DNA of 64,000 nt. It comes from RGIG3528 sp045629005. GTDB lineage: Bacteria > Bacillota > Clostridia > Lachnospirales > Lachnospiraceae. Position 1 is the first letter of the stretch. Each line of letters starts with the position of its first letter. The notes beneath the pieces are model-generated. The model ran no database searches and had not been told where the DNA came from. It worked only from the letters and a program-made list of their open reading frames with translations. This document shows, one piece after another, positions 8,070-17,910 of this stretch. The position numbers and the translations under genes are program-made. Location: NCBI GenBank assembly GCA_045629005.1, contig JAZQQJ010000079.1:20012-84011 (forward strand), read 5' to 3'.

Positions 8070-10583
8070 ATGGCAAAAAATGTTCCCATGAATAAGGCCC
8101 AGAACGAAGCTGCGGTCAAGAAATATTCAAGCGAAGCTGCGACAGCAAAGAAGGCTTCTGCAAAAAACACAGGCGGAGCAATCAAAAAGACAGTTGTTGA
8201 TAAAAAGAAAAAGAAACTGATTGAAAGGGTTGGTAAGATTGACCGCCTTCCCAAAAACGTAAGGGATTCACTTCCGTTTAACAGTATAACCAATGATGGC
8301 TGTATTGAAACGGCTCCCGGTCATTTTTGTAGGTGTTACAAACTCCCCGAAATCAATTTTTCAATTGCCCATGAAGACTTTCAGGAACATGTATATGAGA
8401 AAATGCAGGAAATACTTGATTCGTTTCCTGATAACATGACGTGGCAGTTCTGTATCTTCAATCATAACCTTGACCGAAGGAAGTTAATGGAAAATATCCG
8501 TGTATGCTCACAGGTAGACTCGTTAAATTACTATCGTCAGGAATACAACAAGATCCTTCTTGAACATATGCAGAAAGAAGGAAATTCCATCACTCAGGAC
8601 AAATACCTGATTGTATCGGTTTATGACATTAATGCAGAAAACGCATTACGTCAGCTTTTGAAATTTGACGGAGAAATCAACAGAAAATTCCGTTCCATCA
8701 GTGACGATAAAGTTCCCTGTGTCGCTCTCGATGCCAAAGAATATCTGACACTGCTTTACAAAATCTATAATAGGGAAAATGACTACAATCCCTATACTGC
8801 CGCAAAGGATTTTGACCTTGATTCAATATGCCGCCACGGTGGCTCCATCAAAGACTTTGTAGGGCCTCATTCCATTAATTTTTCGAAAGCCCAGTCGTTT
8901 ATGCTTGGTGATACATATGCAGCATCATTGTATCTCGATAAAATGCCTTCCGGAAAAATCACGTCAGATTTTTTACACAATCTTGCTTCCATTCCCGAAG
9001 AAATGCTTATCAGCATGACTTACGAAAAATGTGACAAACAGGGTGCAATCAAACTTGTGAAGAACCAGATGACCACAATTGATGCGAGAGTCGCAAAGAT
9101 TCAGGAAAGAAACTCCCAGTCCGGAATTTATGGACTAGTACCTCCGGAACTTGAAAGGTCACAGGAATGTACAAGGGAACTTCTTGAAGACCTTACATCA
9201 AATGACCAAAATCTCTTTTACATGACCATGACCATCACGGTTTTTGCCCCCACTGAAGACAGGCTGAAGGATGCCGTAAGAATGGTAATCAGTTCTTCCG
9301 GTCAGTGTACCATTAAGCCGATGGTGTTCCAACAGGAATTCTGTTTCAACACAAGCCTCCCGTTATGCAGGAATGACCTCACTGTTGAAATACTTAATAC
9401 CACAAAAACAGCCTCAGTGTTTATCCCTTTTAACACCACGGAAATACAGGACTCACACGCCATTTTCTATGGTGTTAACCAGAATTCCGGCAATATGATT
9501 CTGTACGATCGTCTTAAAGGCGATAATTATAACGGTTTATATATCGGTTCTTCCGGTTCTGGTAAATCTTTTGCCGCAAAATGTGAGATGGTTTCAGTCT
9601 TATTATCAAGGCCTACAGACCAAGTATTTGTTATTGATCCGCAGGGTGAATATGCTCCGCTTGTTGAATGTCTTGACGGTCAGGAGATTCGTCTTGCTCC
9701 GGGTAACGGAGTCTTTGTCAATCCTTTCGATGTCAACCTTCTTGAAGGACAGGCGGAAGGACAGGATCCTATTACTCTTAAATCAGACTATATTATTAAC
9801 CTTGTTAATATCATGTCAGGTAAGAGAGGTCTCACGGCAAGCGAAGAGTCGCTTCTCGACAGGCTAATCAAAAAATTGTACACGCCTTATGTTGAAGAGT
9901 GTACGAGACTAAACCTCAGTTATGCTCCCGATAAGGCTCCGACACTTACCGACCTGTACAGAAGTCTCAGCCTTATTGCAAATGAGAATTTTGAGGCGCG
10001 TCAGTTAATGGATATCCTTGCCAAGTATACAAGTGGTTCATTTAATACCTTCGGCAGACGTACAAATGTAAATACTCAGGCAAGATTTATCGTATATAAC
10101 ACAAAGTCTCTTGGTACAAACCTGAAGGAACTGGGATTATATGTATGTCTGAACGATGTCTGGACAAGACTTATCAGCAATTCACAGCAGAAGAAATGGA
10201 CCTGGCTGTATGTGGATGAGTTCCATACATTACTTGAATCTCCGGGAACAACAACTTTCCTGAAGAGGATATGGACCATGGCCCGAAAATGGCTTGGCGT
10301 TCCTACGGGAATCATGCAGAGTACCGAAATGTTAATGCGTGATGATGAAACCATGGCAATCTTCAACACCACAAACTTCATGCTCCTTATGAAGCAGGCA
10401 TTTCTGGACAGACAGAATCTTGAATCATTATTAGACCTTTCAGAGTTACAGCTTTCATACATCACGGAATCCCCTAAGGGAACGGGACTTATATATACAG
10501 GAAAGATTATTCTTCCGTTTGAGTACAAATTCCCTACCGATACGGAACTGTATAAGGCTCTGACAACATCACACGATGTATAA
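8070..10583 (+). CDS. VirB4/TrsE-family conjugation ATPase
   Basis: An 837-aa ATPase that powers assembly of the type IV secretion channel. Walker A GSSGSGKS starts at residue 493 and is followed by VIDPQGEY; the Walker B region reads LYVDEFHTLL. The N-terminal domain is the usual long VirB4 extension, preceded by a Lys/Ala-rich stretch of ~50 residues. An AGGAGG site lies 11 nt before the ATG and the gap to the PrgI gene is short, consistent with co-transcription. A terminator follows, closing this unit. Confidence 0.94.
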   Translation: MAKNVPMNKAQNEAAVKKYSSEAATAKKASAKNTGGAIKKTVVDKKKKKLIERVGKIDRLPKNVRDSLPFNSITNDGCIETAPGHFCRCYKLPEINFSIAHEDFQEHVYEKMQEILDSFPDNMTWQFCIFNHNLDRRKLMENIRVCSQVDSLNYYRQEYNKILLEHMQKEGNSITQDKYLIVSVYDINAENALRQLLKFDGEINRKFRSISDDKVPCVALDAKEYLTLLYKIYNRENDYNPYTAAKDFDLDSICRHGGSIKDFVGPHSINFSKAQSFMLGDTYAASLYLDKMPSGKITSDFLHNLASIPEEMLISMTYEKCDKQGAIKLVKNQMTTIDARVAKIQERNSQSGIYGLVPPELERSQECTRELLEDLTSNDQNLFYMTMTITVFAPTEDRLKDAVRMVISSSGQCTIKPMVFQQEFCFNTSLPLCRNDLTVEILNTTKTASVFIPFNTTEIQDSHAIFYGVNQNSGNMILYDRLKGDNYNGLYIGSSGSGKSFAAKCEMVSVLLSRPTDQVFVIDPQGEYAPLVECLDGQEIRLAPGNGVFVNPFDVNLLEGQAEGQDPITLKSDYIINLVNIMSGKRGLTASEESLLDRLIKKLYTPYVEECTRLNLSYAPDKAPTLTDLYRSLSLIANENFEARQLMDILAKYTSGSFNTFGRRTNVNTQARFIVYNTKSLGTNLKELGLYVCLNDVWTRLISNSQQKKWTWLYVDEFHTLLESPGTTTFLKRIWTMARKWLGVPTGIMQSTEMLMRDDETMAIFNTTNFMLLMKQAFLDRQNLESLLDLSELQLSYITESPKGTGLIYTGKIILPFEYKFPTDTELYKALTTSHDV

Positions 10584-10600
10584 ATGCAGATTGAAGTATA

Positions 10601-10636
10601 AAAATAATGCGTCCGCTTAATCGTGGGCGCATTTTA
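10601..10636. terminator. Terminator after virB4
   Basis: AATGCGTCC pairs with GGGCGCATT, flanked by A and T tracts. It can serve both virB4 and the convergent minus-strand gene. Confidence 0.7.
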
Positions 10637-10661
10637 TTTGTTTACTAAATAAAATCAGCCG

Positions 10662-10874
10662 TTAACCGAAAAATTCCATTCGGATATAATCCGGTGTCAA
10701 CTGACCGCCAAGCTCAACAATGTAAGAATTGAGAATCTTTTTCAGAACGTCTGGGGCTAAGTCTTTTTCTGCTGCATTGTAATCCCACGGTAATCTTTCG
10801 GGAAGGAGAATAGCATCTTCTTTCAGTTTTAATATGTCATCATAGCCATAAATGCAGTCGGTCTGCATGCTCAT
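10662..10874 (-). CDS. Unrecognised 70-aa protein
   Basis: A small acidic protein with no recognised family; its predicted helices suggest a soluble binding protein. AAGAGGT lies 9 nt before the ATG. The start codon overlaps, as ATGA, the stop codon of a short upstream reading frame (see 10871-10986), which suggests translational coupling. It is one of two minus-strand items inside the plus-strand conjugation block and lies between virB4 and the genes of the 1069-aa protein. Confidence 0.65.
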   Translation of the reverse strand: MSMQTDCIYGYDDILKLKEDAILLPERLPWDYNAAEKDLAPDVLKKILNSYIVELGGQLTPDYIRMEFFG

Positions 10875-10986
10875 AAATGTACCTCTTTTAATCTTTCCGA
10901 CAGTCTTCCCACGGGGCTGTCTATCTTTTTAGTAATAGTTACAGCCCGTCTCGCAGGCTTTTCGGATTGCGGGCATCCAGCTTCAT
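10871..10986 (-). pseudogene. Short reading frame interrupted by a one-base shift (38 codons if restored)
   Basis: From the ATG at 10986 the frame reads MKLDARNPK and then stops at 15 codons. In the -1 frame an open stretch continues KPARRAVTITKK to a TGA that overlaps the next gene's ATG. One extra A in the A4 run at 10959-10962 (minus strand) would give a single 38-codon gene. It could be a disabled gene, a sequencing indel, or a programmed frameshift. GGAG lies 17 nt before the ATG, rather far. Confidence 0.4.
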
Positions 10987-11100
10987 TATTTAGTTTTTAG
11001 TTACTCCTTTCAATAATTATTTTCGTATATAAATATGTATTTTTATAAGAAAAGATGTTGGAAGCATAGGCTAAACTAGCGGGTATTTTTGATGGTTTTT

Positions 11101-11108
11101 CCTATATT
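11101..11108 (+). promoter_or_regulatory. CCTATATT promoter motif
   Basis: Exact CCTATATT followed by AATTAAAAAC, 33 nt before the ATG of the 84-aa membrane protein. Confidence 0.55.
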
Positions 11109-11141
11109 AATTAAAAACATACATTACAAAGGAGACCAAAT

Positions 11142-11396
11142 ATGCTTTTGTTCGCAAAAACACTCAACGTAATCAAAAATTATTTTCATCACCTTCAGTG
11201 GACCGATTATGCCACATTTATTCTTTTGTTTTTCCTGTTGTTTGGGTTTATCGGACTGAAAATCATCAAAAAACGACGCGACCCGGAATCGCTTGAATCG
11301 GTATATTCCGAAGACACATTAAGGAGAGCTGCGGAATACAGAAATACTGAAGAATTCAGGGAAAATACTGATGATGACACAGAAGATGAAGAATAA
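11142..11396 (+). CDS. Small single-pass membrane protein (84 aa)
   Basis: One strong membrane segment at about residues 20-42 is followed by a basic KKRR stop-transfer and a highly acidic C-terminal tail (TDDDTEDEE), presumably cytoplasmic. No family recognised. AAGGAG lies 8 nt before the start. It is 40 nt before the gene for the 1069-aa protein and shares its transcript, so a structural or assembly role in conjugation is likely but inferred from position only. Confidence 0.75.
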   Translation: MLLFAKTLNVIKNYFHHLQWTDYATFILLFFLLFGFIGLKIIKKRRDPESLESVYSEDTLRRAAEYRNTEEFRENTDDDTEDEE

Positions 11397-11436
11397 CGAT
11401 TCTTCGGTTTCTTAACATACAGGAAGGAGGCTGCAA

Positions 11437-14400
11437 ATGGCTATTAATCCTACTCCGAACAATGGTAAAACATCAACAGGCAATACAAGTAATGAGCCCC
11501 CTATCCCAAAAGGAGGAAGTTCTTCTGCGTCAAAATCCGGCTCTGATAATAGCAGTCGAACACCCAGTCCTTCCGGTCCTGCGACAGGCACTCCGGGCTA
11601 TCCGGTTCCCAACGCTAATCCCGTACCCGAACCAGCCGACGTAAACAAATCTTACACAAATCCGACGGACACACGTGCCCATAAGTCGGAGGTGTCTTCA
11701 AAAACTACGGGCGACGACTCCAAAAATGTATTTTCAAGTTCACAGGGCAGTTATACAAAGAAACATTTTGACGCTACTGATCTGCTTGAAAAAACAGCAG
11801 AGATTGAAGCGTCACAGTTCCGTGAGACCGAGGCAGAAAATGGTGCGAAACAGATGAAGCACAATTTCACCCAGGCTTTCGGTATTGATACAAATAACGT
11901 TTATAACGTTCTCGGCCATCAGGCGAATGTAGAAAAGGTTATTAACCAGTGCCACCTTACAAAGTCTGAAAACGTTTTATTTAATCGTGTAGATGTAGGG
12001 TATGCCCAAAATGTACAAAAAGAAATCTTTAAAATGACAGAACTCCAGCGCCAGGATGCACTGACGACCGGAATGATAAATTACAAGGGTTTTTATCACA
12101 AAACCTCTGTCATGGAACAGAGTCTTTTGCATATATCTGAAGCCCAGGCAAAAGTAACGTTTGGCGGAAACATCGGAAAACGTGCATTTAATAATAAGCA
12201 AGTGCATAAAAAGATGTCTAAAGACGAATTGCACTCAGCTTACTCATCAGATATTGCATACATTAACAGTCGTTTAAGACGCAAGGATGCAGGAGAACAC
12301 AAGACAGAAGTTGCCGCCAGTCTTGGTTCAGGATACATAACTAAGACTACCGCAGGCAATGCATTACAGGCGTATCGGAACAACGTTAAACTTATCGAAA
12401 AAAATCTTATATCCAGAGGGCTCGATGTAAAAAATCTTGGAGTTGTCGGCATTACAAAGGCCTTAAACGATGGAAAAATCGGTGGGCACATCCTCTCGGA
12501 TTCGGATCGCACACTTTTGAAGGAGCTGTTAAGGCTTAAGAAGGTTGAAAAGGACGCAGACAGACTAAGCCATCACAATTCAAAAGGTGGCATTCTTAAA
12601 ACGTGGACAAAAGAGGGGCTTAAAGACTCTGATGCCCAAAAAGGTATTGACACTACTAAACAAACCTACAAAACAATAAAAATGGCGGGCAATGTAGCGA
12701 AAAATACCGGAGCAGGTCTTGCCAGAGGTGCGATTGACGTCGTGGCAACCCCGTCAAAAATTAAATCAGAAATCTCAAGCCACAAAATCAATAAAAAGAC
12801 CAAGCTCGAACAGAAAGCCGGCAAGTTTGAAGCAAAAAGTCAGAAAAAGATTGCAAAATTTAATAAAACGGGCAATTCGTCACAATTAAAAAAGGCTTAC
12901 AAACTGGATGCCAAAACAGCTAAATACAACAAAAAGGCCGGCAAGATAGACTCTGTTAAATGGCAAAAACGTGGTGAAAAGGCCGACCTAAAGTTAGCCG
13001 GATTTAATAATGCAAAAGGTAACGTCACCAAAGCCGTGAATTTTAGTCCCAAAGCAAAAATTAAACAGGGGCTTAAGGCCGGAGCGAAGAAGGCCGGACG
13101 TGCAGCCGGAGGTTCGCTTCTCAAAATAAAACCTATTAACAAGCTTTGGAACTCAAAATATATACTTAGAATCAGACACGGACAAACCCTGGTACAAAAA
13201 GGGGGGAAGGTTGTTGGAAAAGCATTTAAGGCTGTCGGGAAAAAGTCTGCCAATGTAAGCAAATTTTTGAAGAAATTTCTCTTTGCGTTGGTCTGCATTT
13301 GTGGCGGTATTCTTTTGGGGTCAATCATATTAACTTTTGTAGGACGAGGTTTTGGCGATATACTGATTTCGCTTGGCGAAACCGCAGATGACGTTGTTCA
13401 CCCCTTTAATTCCGAAAACAGAACAAAATATACTAAAGATGATCCGGAAAAAGAATCAGGACACCAGAACGGTTTATATAAGGGACACGATTACTTCCAT
13501 GACTGCTTTGTAAGTATCATAGATGCCAATGACCTTCATTTATCATTACCGGAAGAGGGCTATCATGTTACCCGCCCCGTGCAACAGTACATTAAGGGTG
13601 CTGTCGGTGATGATGGCATTTACCGAAACATGGTAGTGTCAAAGAACCAGTCAGGCCTTGCAGGAGACTACTCAATAGTCGGGTATGATTTCAGTAACTA
13701 TAAGGCTAAAACGATATACTCATTCCCCATCACGGTATATGACAGATGGGTTCCGCCGAGCCAGGAGCCTGTAATGGGCTGGGTTGAAGAACCTGATGAA
13801 AACGGAAATATGACACTGTACTGGAAGCAGAAATGCGACAGCAATGGCAATCCGTTATACACCACGGTTCCGGGATATTGGGAAACCCATCAGGACGCCA
13901 TTGATTTTGAAGCTTACACGGGAATACATGGTAATCTCGGAGAAGGGTATTCATCACCTGGATTGTATATCATATCTCCTGACTCCAATATAGTAACAAG
14001 CAATAATTACACGGAATACCGTTACAACATCAAAATAGATGGTGCCCTTGACAGTTTTTACATCAATATGGTTCTAATGGGACTTAATTGTACACAGATT
14101 AATCTTGATAATGAAGATTTCTGGCTTGAGTATAATAAGGCAACAATTAACACTCTCATGAATTATGGTTCGTACACTATCACTTACGAAACACAACCCA
14201 TTAATAAAGAACTTGAGATTACCTACGTTGATCCGGTCAGAGCTGCAAAGGACGGAACAAAAGCAGCCACCCAAAAAGTAAAGATTCCTGCGAACAAAAC
14301 CATTGCAACCGTGAATATCGTTCTTGATGATACAGCCCTACAGAAGATGCTTGATCACGATGAAATCACAAATGATGATCTGCATTCTGAACAGTTCGGA

Positions 14401-14646
14401 AGCACAGGACGATACGAGGTCAAGGATCCCAGTCAGGCAAACTATTTTGAGTGGGACGGATGGGAAGGTAATTCTTCCCTCATTACTCTGTACAGAGACC
14501 TTTGGGATGGTGGTGGTTATGATGATCCCGAATCACAGGCAGACTGCGTACGGCAGTTCTACGAAATTATGAAAACGGGCAAAGACTCCCTTGACATCCC
14601 TGATGATAAAGGCGAACTGCTCCCGTGCAATGGCGTAATATGGTAA
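11437..14646 (+). CDS. Large bitopic conjugation-associated protein (1069 aa)
   Basis: The N-terminal ~100 residues are Ser/Thr/Pro/Gly-rich. A helical region follows, and a very Lys/Ala-rich stretch lies at about residues 440-590. One membrane segment is at about 613-640, and the ~430-residue remainder is Asp/Tyr-rich and probably outside the cell. No hydrolase motif (NlpC/P60, lysozyme) is visible, unlike many clostridial VirB1-type proteins at this place. It may be a channel or surface component of the transfer apparatus, based on position. GGAGG lies 6 nt before the ATG. Confidence 0.8.
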   Translation: MAINPTPNNGKTSTGNTSNEPPIPKGGSSSASKSGSDNSSRTPSPSGPATGTPGYPVPNANPVPEPADVNKSYTNPTDTRAHKSEVSSKTTGDDSKNVFSSSQGSYTKKHFDATDLLEKTAEIEASQFRETEAENGAKQMKHNFTQAFGIDTNNVYNVLGHQANVEKVINQCHLTKSENVLFNRVDVGYAQNVQKEIFKMTELQRQDALTTGMINYKGFYHKTSVMEQSLLHISEAQAKVTFGGNIGKRAFNNKQVHKKMSKDELHSAYSSDIAYINSRLRRKDAGEHKTEVAASLGSGYITKTTAGNALQAYRNNVKLIEKNLISRGLDVKNLGVVGITKALNDGKIGGHILSDSDRTLLKELLRLKKVEKDADRLSHHNSKGGILKTWTKEGLKDSDAQKGIDTTKQTYKTIKMAGNVAKNTGAGLARGAIDVVATPSKIKSEISSHKINKKTKLEQKAGKFEAKSQKKIAKFNKTGNSSQLKKAYKLDAKTAKYNKKAGKIDSVKWQKRGEKADLKLAGFNNAKGNVTKAVNFSPKAKIKQGLKAGAKKAGRAAGGSLLKIKPINKLWNSKYILRIRHGQTLVQKGGKVVGKAFKAVGKKSANVSKFLKKFLFALVCICGGILLGSIILTFVGRGFGDILISLGETADDVVHPFNSENRTKYTKDDPEKESGHQNGLYKGHDYFHDCFVSIIDANDLHLSLPEEGYHVTRPVQQYIKGAVGDDGIYRNMVVSKNQSGLAGDYSIVGYDFSNYKAKTIYSFPITVYDRWVPPSQEPVMGWVEEPDENGNMTLYWKQKCDSNGNPLYTTVPGYWETHQDAIDFEAYTGIHGNLGEGYSSPGLYIISPDSNIVTSNNYTEYRYNIKIDGALDSFYINMVLMGLNCTQINLDNEDFWLEYNKATINTLMNYGSYTITYETQPINKELEITYVDPVRAAKDGTKAATQKVKIPANKTIATVNIVLDDTALQKMLDHDEITNDDLHSEQFGSTGRYEVKDPSQANYFEWDGWEGNSSLITLYRDLWDGGGYDDPESQADCVRQFYEIMKTGKDSLDIPDDKGELLPCNGVIW

Positions 14647-14652
14647 AAAAAA

Positions 14653-14682
14653 AGAGAAAGGGGAGCAAAGTCTTCCCTTTCT
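14653..14682 (+). terminator. Hairpin between the 1069-aa protein and the SseB-like gene
   Basis: AGAAAGGG pairs with CCCTTTCT. No long T run follows and the next gene has no promoter motif of its own, so read-through is expected. Confidence 0.45.
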
Positions 14683-14697
14683 AATATGGAGTTTTTT

Positions 14698-15378
14698 ATG
14701 ACTGATGAACAAAACAACATTTTTATAATGAAAGATTTTTACCTGTTAAAATCAGCTGCAACCAAGCGGGCATATCTGGATGATGACGGAAGTATTTACC
14801 TGTTTGAAAGCGAAGATAAGGGAAAAGATTTCGTTACCCAAACAGAGCGGACTATGTTGTCAGACAAAATGCACCTGACAAATGATGACCTTATGGGGCT
14901 TGCTTTAAGTGGGGCGAAGCTGCTTAAAGTAATATTAAATGACCACGAAGAGGATATTTCCGTTCTTGAAGGCGAGTTTCCGTTGGACCCTAAACTTATT
15001 TCCTCTAATTCATTGTTTTACCGTTTTTTTCAAACGGGTAACAAACAATATTTCAGACAGCTGCTTACAGAGACATTTTTCATCCCCGTAAGCCTTCCGG
15101 CAAGAAAAGACGGGCACTATCCGTATATCTCATATATGTTCGCATCGCAGAAAGACAGGACATATCTGACTGTTTTTACAAACCTTCGTGAGTTTAATGC
15201 GTGGAATGACAACCAGGAAAAGAAATGCGAGGCTCTCGGGCTTACATTAAAGCAGATTGTTAGCGATATAAGAAAGAACGTATCACTTATTTTCAATCCG
15301 GAAACGGATAAAAGGACATTAACCAGTGAGCAGATTTCGCGTGCTTCAAACAAACCCACTCCGGTTAAAAGTTTGTAA
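14698..15378 (+). CDS. SseB-like domain protein (226 aa)
   Basis: Residues ~120-170 carry the pattern FIPVSLPARKDGHYP then YLTVFTNLREFNAWN, which resembles the SseB N-terminal domain found in Gram-positive secretion and conjugation loci. The rest is not recognised. I start it at 14698 with GGAG eight bases upstream, rather than at the ATG at 14686 that overlaps the ribosome site. It follows the 1069-aa protein gene and probably closes the conjugation unit. Confidence in the gene is high; the family call is moderate. Confidence 0.7.
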   Translation: MTDEQNNIFIMKDFYLLKSAATKRAYLDDDGSIYLFESEDKGKDFVTQTERTMLSDKMHLTNDDLMGLALSGAKLLKVILNDHEEDISVLEGEFPLDPKLISSNSLFYRFFQTGNKQYFRQLLTETFFIPVSLPARKDGHYPYISYMFASQKDRTYLTVFTNLREFNAWNDNQEKKCEALGLTLKQIVSDIRKNVSLIFNPETDKRTLTSEQISRASNKPTPVKSL

Positions 15379-15408
15379 TTCTTCATTAACTGATTAAATC
15401 ACGGAAAT

Positions 15409-15440
15409 TCGGGGTAGACCACTGGGTTTATCCCGGCTTT
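15409..15440 (+). terminator. Hairpin before nrdD
   Basis: CGGGGTA pairs loosely with TTATCCCGG and is followed by CTTTCTC. It may end the conjugation unit, but the T run is weak. Confidence 0.4.
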
Positions 15441-15462
15441 CTCTATTTGTTTCTTATAAATG

Positions 15463-15470
15463 CCTATATT
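15463..15470 (+). promoter_or_regulatory. CCTATATT promoter motif for nrdD
   Basis: Exact CCTATATT followed by CCAAATATCAAT, 43 nt before the nrdD start. I saw no NrdR-box pair nearby. Confidence 0.5.
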
Positions 15471-15513
15471 CCAAATATCAATAAAAATTTTTCTCAAAAT
15501 GGAGGTAGAAAAA

Positions 15514-17865
15514 ATGAATATTACAGTAACAAAGAGAGACGGTTCAAAGGTTAACTTCGAAGCAGGCAAAATCGCTGTTGCGATTAAGAAAGCGTTTGAG
15601 GCGACATCAACACCCTATACGGATGATGTCATCAACCTTATCGTTCTCAACGTATCATCGAAGATTACAACACCCGAAGTCAAGGTAGAAGAGATTCAGG
15701 ACTATGTGGAAATTACTCTGATGCAGACCGGATACACAAAGGTTGCCAAGGCCTATATCCAGTATAGACGTCATCATGAGGAACTTCGAGACGCGAAATA
15801 TGCCGGAGGTGAACTTGTTGCAGATTTTCTTAAAAACGGAGTTTGCAAGGGTGAAAACGGAAATGCATCCGTCCCGGATACTTTTGGTGGTCTGATATTA
15901 TCAAACTCAGAAAAAATCACACGCAAATTCTGGGAAAAGTACGTGTATGATGCTGACATTACAGAAGCGCATGAGGAAAGAAAGATCCATATTCACGACC
16001 TTGGATTCCTTTCCGGCTATTGTGCAGGATGGTCGTTAAAGCAACTCATTACGGAAGGAATCGGTGGAGTTCCAGGCAAGATTACATCAGCCCCGGCAAG
16101 CCACCTTTCCACACTCTGCAATCAGATGGTTAACTTCCTTGGCATTCTGCAGAATGAATGGGCAGGCGCTCAGGCGTTTTCATCATTTGACACATATCTT
16201 GCTCCTTTTGTAAAGGCAGAAAACCTTACATACAAAGAAGTAAAGCAGTGTATCCAGTCCTTCGTCTACGGAATTAATACTCCGAGCAGATGGGGCTGTC
16301 AGGCGCCTTTCTCAAACATCACTCTTGACTGGACAGTCCCAGAAGACATGAAGTACCTTCCTGCAATAGTAGGTGGTAAGGAAATGCCTTTCACATACGG
16401 CGACTGTAAGAAAGAAATGGATATGATTAACAAAGCCTTCATTGAAATCATGATTGAAGGCGATGCTGTCGGCAGAGGCTTCCAGTATCCTATTCCCACA
16501 TATTCCATTACAAAGGATTTTGACTGGTCAGAGACCGAAAACAACAAACTTCTCTTCGAGATGACAGCAAAGTACGGCACACCATACTTCTCAAATTACA
16601 TTAACTCCGACATGGAGCCTTCTGATGTAAGAAGTATGTGTTGCAGACTTCGTCTTGACCTTCGTGAACTTAGAAAGAAATCCGGTGGTTTCTTCGGTTC
16701 CGGTGAAAGCACAGGCTCCATCGGTGTTGTTACCATTAATATCCCCCAGATTGCTTATCTTTCAAAGGATAGAGATGAATTTTACACACGCCTTGGAAAA
16801 CTCATGGACATTGCTGCGAGATCTCTCGATATTAAGAGAAAGACAATTACAGCTCTTTTGGATAAGGGATTATATCCTTACACAAAGAGATACCTCGGTT
16901 CTTTCGACAATCACTTCTCGACAATCGGTCTTGTAGGCATGAACGAAGCCGGTCTCAACGCAAACTGGGTAAGAGGCGGTATTGACACAAAGGCTGGTCA
17001 GGATTTTGCAAAAGAAGTCCTTGATTACATGAGAGAGCGTCTCTCCGATTACCAGGAGAAGTATGGCTGTCTCTTTAACCTTGAAGCAACACCCGCAGAG
17101 TCAACAAACTATCGTTTTGCAAAGTACGATAAGGAAACATACCCGGACATTATTACAGCCGGGACAGTAAATGCCCCGTACTACACGAATAGTTCACACC
17201 TTCCTGTCGGCTATACTACAGATATTTTTGAGGCACTTGATATTCAGGATGAGCTTCAGACAAAGTACACGTCAGGAACGGTTTTCCACGGTTTCCTTGG
17301 AGAGAGATTACCTGATTGGAAGGCAGCAGCAAAGCTTGTACGTGCGATTGCAGAAAATTATAAGCTTCCTTACTACACATTATCTCCGGTATACTCCGTT
17401 TGCGAAGAGCATGGATATATCTCCGGAGAAAAGCATGTATGTCCGAAGTGCGGTAAAAAGACAGAGGTTTACTCACGTATTACCGGTTACTACCGTCCGG
17501 TAGAAAACTGGAATATCGGAAAAACTCAGGAGTTTACTGAAAGAAAGCTTTACATTGCATCAGATAACGAGGCAAAAGAGCAGGATGATTTCTGTGAAGC
17601 TTGTCAGATTCCCGTAGTAGAAACAGAAACAACTCAGGTAACAGCAGATGAAGATACAATCCTTATTGTAACAACATCAACATGTCCGAAGTGTAAACAG
17701 CTGAAACAGATGTTAACAGACAAAGGTTACACATTCAACGAACTCCTTGGGGATTCGGAAGAAGGGATCCAGTTCTGTCTTGATAACAATATCAGCAGTG
17801 CTCCGACAGTATTGTGGAAGGGAAAGAAATATCCCCAGTTCTCAATACTCAGTGTGTTAAAATAA
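15514..17865 (+). CDS. nrdD: Anaerobic (class III) ribonucleoside-triphosphate reductase with C-terminal glutaredoxin-like domain
   Basis: A 783-aa glycyl-radical enzyme that makes dNTPs without oxygen. An N-terminal ATP-cone (residues 1-90) begins MNITVTKRDGSKVNF. The core includes GSIGVVTINIPQ, and the radical site RITGY has Gly658. A Zn-type CPKCG pair lies before it. Unusually, about residues 705-783 form a thioredoxin-fold domain with CPKC that resembles NrdH/glutaredoxin and could supply reducing power in cis. The activase NrdG is not encoded in the window. Start at 15514 with GGAGGT upstream. Carriage on a plasmid implies an anaerobic host. Confidence 0.95.
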   Translation: MNITVTKRDGSKVNFEAGKIAVAIKKAFEATSTPYTDDVINLIVLNVSSKITTPEVKVEEIQDYVEITLMQTGYTKVAKAYIQYRRHHEELRDAKYAGGELVADFLKNGVCKGENGNASVPDTFGGLILSNSEKITRKFWEKYVYDADITEAHEERKIHIHDLGFLSGYCAGWSLKQLITEGIGGVPGKITSAPASHLSTLCNQMVNFLGILQNEWAGAQAFSSFDTYLAPFVKAENLTYKEVKQCIQSFVYGINTPSRWGCQAPFSNITLDWTVPEDMKYLPAIVGGKEMPFTYGDCKKEMDMINKAFIEIMIEGDAVGRGFQYPIPTYSITKDFDWSETENNKLLFEMTAKYGTPYFSNYINSDMEPSDVRSMCCRLRLDLRELRKKSGGFFGSGESTGSIGVVTINIPQIAYLSKDRDEFYTRLGKLMDIAARSLDIKRKTITALLDKGLYPYTKRYLGSFDNHFSTIGLVGMNEAGLNANWVRGGIDTKAGQDFAKEVLDYMRERLSDYQEKYGCLFNLEATPAESTNYRFAKYDKETYPDIITAGTVNAPYYTNSSHLPVGYTTDIFEALDIQDELQTKYTSGTVFHGFLGERLPDWKAAAKLVRAIAENYKLPYYTLSPVYSVCEEHGYISGEKHVCPKCGKKTEVYSRITGYYRPVENWNIGKTQEFTERKLYIASDNEAKEQDDFCEACQIPVVETETTQVTADEDTILIVTTSTCPKCKQLKQMLTDKGYTFNELLGDSEEGIQFCLDNNISSAPTVLWKGKKYPQFSILSVLK

Positions 17866-17879
17866 GTACACATGCCGTC

Positions 17880-17910
17880 ACGGCAGACTAATTTACAGAC
17901 AGTCTGCCGT
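17880..17910 (+). promoter_or_regulatory. Strong hairpin between nrdD and the next gene
   Basis: ACGGCAGAC pairs perfectly with GTCTGCCGT around a 13-nt loop. No T run follows, so it is more likely an RNA-stability or regulatory stem than a terminator. Confidence 0.5.
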
